A DNA stretch of 64,000 nucleotides, from positions 12,556,001-12,620,000 of the forward strand of contig JAYKYS010000004.1 of the NCBI GenBank assembly GCA_036924285.1, given 5' to 3'. Below the pieces are notes generated by a model that saw only the letters and a program-made list of their open reading frames with translations, was not told the origin of the DNA and did not search any database. A program made the translations under genes and the position numbers. Source of the DNA: Asterella californica (lineage: Eukaryota; Streptophyta; Marchantiopsida; Marchantiales; Aytoniaceae). Of the stretch, positions 55,969 through 64,000 are shown piece by piece (within the stretch, counting starts at the first letter, position 1; each line of letters begins with the position of its first letter).

Positions 55969-57954
55969 ACTGGAAGATCTGTCGCACTAAGCCACAAGCA
56001 CCTACTATGAGCTGAAGGCTCAGTCCTTCCCAAGTGCTCACAGTCTAGCTTCTACTTCTCAGAAGACGAAACTAGTCTTCCAGAAGACAGCTACTCCGTC
56101 TTCCGAGATTCTAACAGTACTTCCTAGATAGCTCTCGTCTTCCGAGCTATATCTAAACAATCCTATCTAAGCAAGGTCTCGCATGGATTACCAAGAAGAC
56201 AACCCACCTTGCATTTCATCCTACTTCCTATCAGAAGATACAAGATTCGTGAAACATAAAGTGCATAACAGGTTCGGAAGATGATTGCGGGCTCCTGCGG
56301 TGATAGTGGCCTCTGGGAAGACACCCGGGACAGTTTTCGATTCAATGTCTTTCTCGGAAGACCTCCTGAAGTCAGGCTTCCCTTCACTTGTCTCACATGT
56401 CTTCGTCTTCCTACACGTAATCTATCCTCACAACAGACTCAAGACAATTGCACTCTGTTCTTCTGACTTCTCATCTTTCATACGCACTCAGAAGAAGCTT
56501 GCTGCTCGGTGGGAAGACATGACCCTCGACCATTCTCTCCAGATTCTGCCAGCAAGTATTCTCACGACTCTCTTCTAAGTTTGGGAAGAAGAAGGAATGG
56601 CTGCTATGGGTCGGATAGAAGAGACCCGAAATGGACCCTCACGTCTTCTCGCTCATTTTGCCAGCCTTTCAGTCTTCTAGTCTCTCTAGGAAGATGTGGA
56701 GTTGAGAAGCTTGGAAGACCGGGAGGCACAGGTTTAGTTCCCGACTTCCAACTTCTCGAAATAACAAAACAACTCACCACACCACTCGAGATTCGTACCA
56801 AGCCTCTCTTAACACAAAAGCAACACAAATCCACTCTTGATACGAATTGGTTATAGTCGACTTCCGAAGACAGTCTTCCGAGGACAGTCAAGTTTAAGAA
56901 GCGTCTTCCGAAGATGTTCCCATCTTCCGAAGAGTCTTCTGTTCGAGGTTTCGGGTGTAGAGGGGTAGTAGGGTAGAGAAATTTATAGCTGGGATCGTCA
57001 ATTTGAGGACGATGGGCAGGGAAGCTCGAATTGAACTCAGGAAGAAGTAGGAAGATGTCTTGACAGAAATTGGGCAGCGCTTCCGCACCCAATGTCTCAA
57101 TAGGAAAAATGGGGGTGGAGGTAATCGATCAGGCTGCCTGCAAACAACCGGAGAAGCACGAGGAATACCAGACAAAAGCGAGAAGTGGGAAAGGGAAAGA
57201 ACGTGGGAAGAACCTCTACAGTCTTCTTCTGCTTCCCGAGTTGCCTTCGACCTTCTGCGCGCTTCTGGCTCTGGTCCTAGCTCCAATGCGACTCCACACG
57301 GCTGCTTCCGCTGTTCAATTCCTGACCACGCCTCAATTCCACCTTCGATTCTACTCAGCTACTCTCCAATGTCAGCTTCCCGGGAGCTCACAGAAACGCC
57401 TTCGCTCCCTGCCTTCCGCGCTTCAGCAATTCGGTCTCGCCCTTCGCCTAGCTGCCAACTGGTCCTCACCTCGCTCGCTTTTCTCTCTCGATTTCCTCTC
57501 GCAAAGCTCACTCTCGGAATTCGATCTTCTCCACCAAGAGTGCTCCTACTGCGGGAAGCTGAGAATCCACTAATGCGCTTCTGTATCTTCCCCGCAGTTT
57601 AGGGGTTTCGACCCTAGATGACCTACCTAACCTACCTACCTGTTCGGTGCAACCCAGTAAGTACAACTACTTCTTTACTGAAAAAGTTGTGGTTAGGCCT
57701 TCGCGGTCGCTGTCTTCCGGAAGATGGATGTCTTCCGCCGTCTTCCGTCTTCCGAAGACGCAACTGAGAAGATGATCTTCCGAAGATGGTCGTCTTCCGA
57801 AGAAGTCAACTTATTATTACAAACAGCTCGTAAGATCATCTTCCTGCTAAGGAAGACGTAATCTTAAGTAACAACGCTTCTTCAGTTATACAAACAAGTT
57901 ATTAATCATAAAAATTTTAAAAATTCGTGAATCCTGTAATTTGTGAGCACCACA
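55969..57954 (-). repeat. Family II LTR and leader of copy B
   Basis: Starts TGTGGTGCTCACA at 57954 just after the integrase end. The leftward sequence is collinear with 4.74-6.68 kb. TATA-like GCTATAAATTTC near 56980-56990 (mutated to GCTATCAA in copy A) may be the LTR promoter. GTCTTC/GAAGAC words and TTCCAGAA palindromes are abundant. Confidence 0.55.
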
Positions 57955-58012
57955 TACGCCCACCCTCACATGTTTGCGTCCCCGCAAACATCAGTGTTTT
58001 CTGCACTTCTGT

Positions 58013-59715
58013 TTACGTCCAGTACTTCTTGACACGCCACCCATTAACACGAGTGGTCATCAATGTACCGTCCAACTCTTCCAACTGCAAGGATTCATTG
58101 TCGAAGACCTCCAAGATGCGGTAAGGACCCATCCAGCGAAGATGAAGTTTCTCGAGGAACTTAAGATGTCGGTTGTCGTAGAGAAGAACCAAGTCCTCAT
58201 CCACAACGGTTACCTTCCTCAGCTTGCTATCGTAGTTCACCTTACGTTGTGCTTGCACCTCGTATGTCTTCTCCAAAGCTGCATTCCTGTCTTCTTCAAA
58301 CTCTATGAAATTCAGAAGACGGTGCTCCTGGTTTTCTTCTTCTCCCATGCGTTCGGATACGGCTAACCGGTATGTTGGGACCTCTAACTCAATGGGCACA
58401 ATAGGTGTCATGCCGTAAGTTTGGTAGAAAGGCGTCTTCGGGTTGTGACTTTAGGTGAAATCCTAAAAGCCCATAACACAGATGGCAATTTTGTGTCCCA
58501 ATCATACGCATGGTTAACAGTCACCTTATTCAGGATGTTACACAGAAGACCGTTCGACTTCTCCGTCAGTCCATTCGCTTTCGGGTTGTACGGCGTCGTC
58601 TTCCTATGCTTAATCCTGAAGTATTGGGTCAGGAGGGAGATAGTCTCATTTAAGAAATGAGTACCCCTATCTGATATCAATTTCAGTGGACATCCGTACC
58701 TAGTGATGATATTGTGTCAAAGGAACCTGGCTACCACTGCGGCATTGTTCTTCTTTGTGGCCTCGTCTTCCACCATCTTGGTAGCATAGTCGGTAGCTAT
58801 TAAAATATACCGTGCTCGTGTTCTTCTCGCCACCGGGACGATAGGTCCCACAAAGTCGATCCCTCACTTTTCGAACGGAGCAAGCGGAAGAATAGGAGGT
58901 CACCTTGTCGTAGCTGTCGGTCTTCCCACCCTCTGGCACGCATCGCACTTCCTGATCTCCTGAAAAGTGTCTCGGTACATGATCGGCCACCAGTATCCGG
59001 CGTCTAACATCTTCTTCACTGTGGTTTTCAACCCGTAGTGACCCCCAGCATCTTCGTAGTGAAGACCTGTGATCACTGATTTAATCTCTGAAGGCTCAAG
59101 GCATCTCCTTAGCTTCTCGTCATGTCCCTTCCGAAACAAGATACCCTGGAAGATGGCATAAGGACCTGCCTTGTGTAAGAAGACAGCCTTCTGCTCCGCA
59201 TCCAATCCCTCGGGATACTGTTGGTCTTCCAAGAACTTCCTCAAGTCCTTGAAGATCGACTCTTCTGTGGAAGTCGCAAAGATTGGATCAGAAGATCTAG
59301 TCTCGTCTTCTGGGAAGCAGGCGGTACGCCCCCCCTCAGATGAAAGTGTCACTAAAAACAGCTTCTCGTCAGAGAACTCGTCTTCCACTTCATCTTCTCG
59401 TTGTTCCGTCTCTAATCTGGATAGGTAGTCAGCATTAACATGCTGTCTTTCGAGCCTGTACTCAACTGTGTAAGTAAATTCTTGGAGTAGAAGAATCCAC
59501 CTAGCTATCCTACCAGACAAATCTGCTTTCTTTACAAGATGTTTCAAAGAGAAATGATCCACATAAAAGACAAACAGGTTGGCTAGAAGATAGTGTCCAA
59601 ACTTCCTACAGGAGTAAATCATGCCAAGACACTCCCTTTCAGTTGTCGAGTACTTCTTCTCTGCATCACTGAGTTGTTCCCGCATAGTAGATGGGATAAT
59701 CCTTCTTCTTCTCAT
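58013..59715 (-). pseudogene. RNase H C-terminus and integrase of element B
   Basis: 59715 to 58900: YSTTERECLGMIYSCRKFGH, FYVDHFSLKHLVKKADLSGR, HVNADYLSRLE, acidic linker, then HHCC (GLHYEDAGGHYGLK...IRKCDACQRVG). Core pieces: VAIRQ-less region at 58.7-58.9 kb in broken frames; MISDRGTHFLNETISLLTQY and NGLTEKSNGLL with the Asp and Glu (58408-58680); C-terminal VDEDLVLLYDNRHLKFLEKL and PYRILEVFDNESLQLEELDG (58013-58411). At least three frame changes. Confidence 0.8.
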
Positions 59716-61412
59716 CTTTCTGACTCAACACCACCCCTATGGCGAAAGCAGAAACATCCACATAGATATGGAAGACTCTTTCCCAATCAGGTGGTCTTAG
59801 GACAGGGGATTCCGACAGAAGCCTCTTCATTTCTTCGAATGCTTCCTGTTGCTCAGAAGACCAAACGTATGGTTCGTCCTTCTTCAGCAACTTAGTGAGT
59901 CTTCCTGCTACCTATGCGTACCTGTCAATAAACCTCATGTAGTATCCTACGTTGTAAAAGAAGCTTCTCAACTGAGTGAGGTTAGCAGGTGGGTGGAGTT
60001 TCATGATGACTTCCACCTTAGCACAGTCGACTTCTATACCTCTTCCAGAAATCCTATGTCCTAGCAAGATCCCCTCTGACATACCAAAGAAGCACTTCTC
60101 AGGGTGAAGAGCCAAACGATGTTCTCTACACTTCAGAAAACAGTTCCTTAGAAATATCAAGTGGTCTTCTCTCGATCCAAACACACAAAAGTCATCCAAG
60201 AAAATCTCCATGAAAGTGCGAAGATACTCCTTGAAGATTGTAATCATCAATCTCTGGAATGTGGCGGGTGCGTTGCATAAACCAAACGGCATTTGATTGT
60301 ACGCGTACGTGCCCCAATCAGTAGTGAAAGTGATTTTCGACTTGTCTTCCTCTCTGATTGAAACTTGGTTGTACCCAGAATACCCATCCAGGAAACTGTA
60401 GAACTCATGCCCTGCTACCTGATCTAACACAGAGTCGGTGAATGGTAAAGGATGATGATCCTTCTTTGTGGCCAAGTTCAGCTTCCGGAAGTCCTGACAC
60501 ACTCGAATCTTCCCTGTCTGCTTCTTCGGCACGATGACGATAAGAGCACTCACTGCTAAGTACTGGGAAGATGACTCCTGCCTTCAAGTATTGGTCGATC
60601 TGGTCCTTCATCAGAAGCGAGTACTTGGGGTTGAGCCGATACTGTCTCTGCCGTGCAGGAACAACGCCCTCCAGCAAGTCAATCCGATGTTCTCCCAGCT
60701 CTCGAGGTATGCCCTTCATGTCTTCTATGGTCCATGCGAAGACATCCTGGAACTCCGTCAGAAGTTCTCGAAAGTCTTCCAACTGCTGGCCCTCGATCAC
60801 CTTGGAAAGCTTCAGCTTCTTCCCAGGAGCAACCTCCATCTCTTGAAGATCATCCGGGTTTACCATTCCTTCAGTGTGACTGTACTCACTGGCACCAAAG
60901 TATTCCGATTTGGGAGCTTCTTCTGGTTCCGATTCGTCTTCCGGAAGACCAACTGTCGGATCTTCCGAAGGGAAGACGATACTTTCGTCTTCTGGAAACT
61001 CTTCTTCCGCAATCTCGTAGCACTCAATGTATCCACAGATCACATCTTCTGCTCTCTCTGCTACTTCTGTAGTACACAAGTTATTCACCACAAACTCATT
61101 ATACCGTTCATCACTGTCAGAAGACGCAGCTGAGTCTTCTGAAGTGTACCCCTCTGTTGTAGACGGAGTTTCACCTTGGTGTCCAATCTTGATCCAAGGA
61201 AGCGAGACCTTAGTCTTCTCATCTGGCTTGGGTGTAGGATTGGGAAATCTCAAACGATGCCTTCTCCAGTCGGTATTTACATTTGTAGCATACGGCCATG
61301 GTCTTCCTATCAACACCTGATATCCAACCTTAGCTACAGGTCGCAAAATGATGTAAGTGAGGTAAAAAGATACTCCACCAATTATCGTCAAGACATCTTT
61401 CAGTTGCCCCAA
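59666..61412 (-). pseudogene. Protease end, RT and RNase H start of element B
   Basis: From 61412: YQVLIGRPWPYATNVNTDWR, an acidic linker, EHRIDLLEGVVPARQRQYRL; then RT in the next frame (60553-59912) with FYSFLDGYSGYNQVSIREED, YAYNQMPFGLCNAPATFQRL, and catalytic FLDDF. RNase H begins at 59890 (AFAIGVVLSQKDEKK). Frame changes at about 60540 and 59900. The RT catalytic residues are intact here, unlike the damaged copy A. Confidence 0.8.
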
Positions 61413-61703
61413 AGGTCATCTTCTGATCTGGTCCGCCATTCTGAGGATTCTTGGAGTAGGCTGGAACTCAGTGAAGCCTAGGGCATGCGCCGTTTCTTCA
61501 GTCATGATGTTAACTCCGGAGCCGGAATCAATAGGTACCTTCTTCAGAAGACAGCCATGGATCTCCATATCAAATTCTGGGGCTCCCAAGTCCTCATGCT
61601 CTATCCTTAAGATCGGGGTGCTCTTGGGAAGTTTAGCTGTCCTCCTCTTCCTCGATCCTCGAAGCATAGATTGTAAACAACTTCCTGTAACCAGCGTTGT
61701 CAT
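61413..61703 (-). pseudogene. Protease of element B
   Basis: EFDMEIHGCLLKKVPIDSGS then GVNIMTEETAHALGFTEF. The IDSGSGVN active site is retropepsin-like (D-S-G). It matches 10201-10527 of copy A. The frame breaks at about 61410 before the YQVLIGRPW strand. Confidence 0.75.
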
Positions 61704-62937
61704 CCAACAGCTGTTGGAAGGTTACATCCGCCTTCTGATTCCACAAGTCTCGCAAGAAGTCGTAAGGAGATCTTTTCAGAAGAGTGACTGGTGTTTCCAA
61801 CAGAGAAGATGTAGTGGCTGCTTCCTTGGGTGGAAGACCAGATGAGTGTCTTCTCTCGACTGGAGGCTGTTCCCGTAAGACAGGTGTTGCCGTAGTCGGT
61901 GTAGGAAGTTGCTGTACTATCTTCCGTCTCTTCTCCAGCTCTTCTTGCATGATCACTTCAACTTCTTGTCTAATGTCAGGAGCAAAGTACTTCGGATCTT
62001 CTCGGTCGTAAGTAGGAGAAGACGGCCGCTCAAGAGAAGATGACCTCTCCTTTCGCTGCTTCTTCTTCTTGATCTCCTTCTGACGAGATTCTAACTTCCC
62101 TTTGCTTCTGGTACTTACCTTGAACACCGCTTCATCCAAGACTTCTTCGGGAGGCCAACTGTCTGAATCCGGGCTAGGGCTCCAAACTGTGCCATCCGCC
62201 AAAGTGAAAGAAGAAGCTGCCTCAAGTAACTTCGTCTTCTGAGCTGCAGTCATCTTCTGCAGCTGAGGTTCCTTTCCTTCGCGCTTCTCGGGGTCCGGTT
62301 CGTCTTCCTCGATATGGAGACAATCCGTACAATCCCCATGATCTTCTTCTTCTATCGTGATGTGCTGTACCACTGCTAACTCGAGTTTAGAAGTTGATGT
62401 AGCTTCTGCAGGAGGCGTGGTACCTGCAAATCTAACCATTTGTCGTGGTCGTAAGGTCTGAGGACAATTTCCTGTGAAATGACTGGCTTCCTTACAGTTC
62501 CCACACAAGGCCACTTGCCCAATCTGTCTTCTCGGATGAGGACAGGTGGACCACCAGTGTCCTGTCTCTCCACAATTATTGCACGCTCCAGGAAGAGGGT
62601 TAAGAGGTCGTTGTGATGAAGAAGGTTACCAAGGCGTCTTGGTCTGTACATTGCTAGCTCTATCCTTAGGTACATAACGATTATATTGGGCGGGAGGCGT
62701 AGGAGTGAAGGGTTGTATCGTCTCGATCCTATAGCAAGTTTCTCCACTGGGATCGTGTAGATATCCCTCATCATCTTCTTCCCATCCTGCCCAGTTGACA
62801 GCTTGGTCCTGCGTACACTGATCTCTGGTGTGTCCGGAAGAGTTACAAAGGTTGCACCAAAGGTTTGGCCGGGAAGCCGTAGGTTGCTTCCGCTTGTCCT
62901 TCTGGTTCAGAAGATGAACTTTCAGGTCGGCAAACTG
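61633..62937 (-). pseudogene. Zinc-knuckle region of element B
   Basis: Three CCHC-like knuckles in order: CNLCNSSGHTRDQC, CNNCGETGHWWSTC, CGNCKEASHFTGNC (Gly replaced by Ala in the last). A hinge with KSKLESRQKEIKKKKQRKER-like basic runs and a REDPKYFAPDIRQEVEVIMQ helix follow. In-frame stop near 62628 (PW-stop-PSSSQR). It continues from gag across a TAG at 62938. Confidence 0.75.
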
Positions 62938-64000
62938 CTACAGAACCTCATCGATGCGAGGATCAGGTGCAGACTGTATGATCTGAGTCTGAGGCATCTT
63001 CTGCACAACTTCCTCCCTTGCTCGCGTCTTCTCCTTCTTCTTCTTCCGCGTCTTCTTCTCTTGTTCAGATTCGGATTCTGATTCAGATTCGGATTCGGAT
63101 TCGACAGTAGACTCTTCAGAAGTAGAGGATGCTTCAGAATCACTGTTATCAGTTTCAGTGGACTTGGACTTCCTCTTGGACTTCCTAGAAGACTTCTTTG
63201 ACTTCTTGGACTTCTTCGAGGTCTTCCCTTTGTCTTTTGTCATATTCTGAGTGATGCTCGAGGTTTCATACTGCTCGGCATGCTTTTGTACCTCTTCCTG
63301 AGACAATCCTCCCAAGTACCAGTCCACGGCTTGCTGAGCACAGTAACCGGGTCTTCCTTGGTTCTGAGGGCTGTGATCCAGGAGGTCTTCAAACCTCTCG
63401 GTGTAATCCTGAAGTGTCTCTTTCTTCTTCCGTTCGAGTCTCTGAAGTTCTATGAGGGTCATCCGATCATAGCCCACTCCTCTGAACCTCTTCAGAAAAG
63501 CTGCCTTCAGAGTAGCCCAAGCGGCCATTACTACATCATCATCCAACATCTTCCTCATCCACTTCCTTCCCTTCCCTACGATCAAACTGGGAAATACACG
63601 GAGTCTGTCAACATCAACGTCCTCCTTGTTGGATCGAGAGATGGTTTTGAACATCGTGATGAAGTCCTCCGCGTCAGCATCATCGTCGTACGGATGGTAC
63701 TTCTGCCGAGTGTGAGAAGCCATGTCGACTGCCGGCTGGTGCGACTGCCAACTTCTTCCTCCCTCAGGTCCAGGTGATGAAGATGGTCTTCTCGAAGGTC
63801 CAGGCCTGTCTGAATCAAGAAGATCATCTTCTGAGTCAGAACTACTGTCACTGTTATCTTCCGAGACGTTTGGAACGATCTCCTCCAGTCTTCTCTCACC
63901 TTGAGAAGCTTCTTCCGCACTTGGGAAGACGTCTTCCGAGTAACCAGTACCAAAATCTACTTTATACACGTGATCACCCGGTTGGCTTCTGTCTTCGCCA
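62938..64000 (-). CDS. Gag of element B, partial at window edge
   Basis: Open from the window edge to TAG at 62938. Gag core: MASHTRQKYHPYDDDADAED, IVGKGRKWMRKMLDDDVVMA, WATLKAAFLKRFRGVGYDRM, TLQDYTERFEDLLDHSP and AVDWYLGGLSQEEVQKHAEQ. Then a Lys/Ser-rich run, a Glu-Ser dipeptide repeat and KKTRKKKKEKTRAREE. The stop is followed by CAGTTTGCC and the frame continues into the knuckles (QFADLKVHLLNQKDKRKQ), so gag is split by a single TAG. The acidic N-terminal part (EEASQGERRLEE, SEDNSDSSSDSEDD) may extend beyond the window. Confidence 0.8.
   Translation of the reverse strand, partial: GEDRSQPGDHVYKVDFGTGYSEDVFPSAEEASQGERRLEEIVPNVSEDNSDSSSDSEDDLLDSDRPGPSRRPSSSPGPEGGRSWQSHQPAVDMASHTRQKYHPYDDDADAEDFITMFKTISRSNKEDVDVDRLRVFPSLIVGKGRKWMRKMLDDDVVMAAWATLKAAFLKRFRGVGYDRMTLIELQRLERKKKETLQDYTERFEDLLDHSPQNQGRPGYCAQQAVDWYLGGLSQEEVQKHAEQYETSSITQNMTKDKGKTSKKSKKSKKSSRKSKRKSKSTETDNSDSEASSTSEESTVESESESESESESEQEKKTRKKKKEKTRAREEVVQKMPQTQIIQSAPDPRIDEVL

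Noticed and set aside
63062..63120. Short direct repeats resembling a CRISPR-like array
   Set aside because: They encode the Glu-Ser dipeptide run of gag (GA(T/C/A)TC(G/A/T)-type hexamers) and have no spacers. The genome is eukaryotic.

Overview
The window reads as nuclear DNA of a land plant. Evidence is a spliced DsbA-type oxidoreductase gene, a plant-type prefoldin subunit 2 gene, and many plant-style Ty3/gypsy elements plus a PIF/Harbinger transposon. The retroelement families suggest a bryophyte or another non-flowering plant, but nothing here fixes the species. Only two genes look like intact host genes (23.6-27.7 kb). Almost everything else is layered transposable-element sequence.

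Layout. (1) 1-3572, minus: 5' part of a gypsy element (E1): LTR, tRNA-Glu-type primer site, three leader ORFs, start of gag. Its LTR cuts into the next element. (2) 3573-16310, minus: a mosaic. 3573-11694 is family II (ORF1, LTR, integrase, RNase H, RT, protease, zinc knuckles). 11695-13656 is the gag of a different family (III), followed upstream by a leader with two related micro-ORFs and an LTR-like end. (3) 16.36-17.6 kb, plus: decayed family III integrase. (4) 17.6-23.5 kb: mostly non-coding, AT-rich, with a four-unit repeat array and a perfect hairpin. (5) 23.6-27.7 kb: the divergent DsbA-like/prefoldin pair. (6) 28.6-29.6 kb: unrecognised decayed coding sequence.

(7) 31.18-50.63 kb is a nest. 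A PIF/Harbinger element (Myb-like ORF1 plus transposase, minus) is split by a 17.3-kb chromovirus, E4 (32099-49384, tRNA-iMet-type primer site, 5-bp target duplication). E4 is itself interrupted by E3 (34214-40994, two 799-bp LTRs differing at two bases, RT deleted) and by two solo-LTR-like insertions (42629-44492 and 45153-46609), each between copies of CCGT. (8) 50.64-55.64 kb, minus: a decayed family III element (E5) with an internal inversion of about 1.2 kb. (9) 55.65-64.0 kb, minus: a second family II element (B), from a truncated ORF1 and LTR through integrase, RNase H, RT, protease and zinc knuckles to gag, which runs off the right edge.

The two host genes share a short intergenic promoter region. 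The most interesting structures are: the family II/III recombinant joint; the recurring small leader ORFs downstream of primer sites; the zinc-finger leader ORF shared by E1 and E3; the recently inserted but RT-less E3; the extra ORF lying beyond the family II LTR; and the transposase split by a 17-kb insertion.
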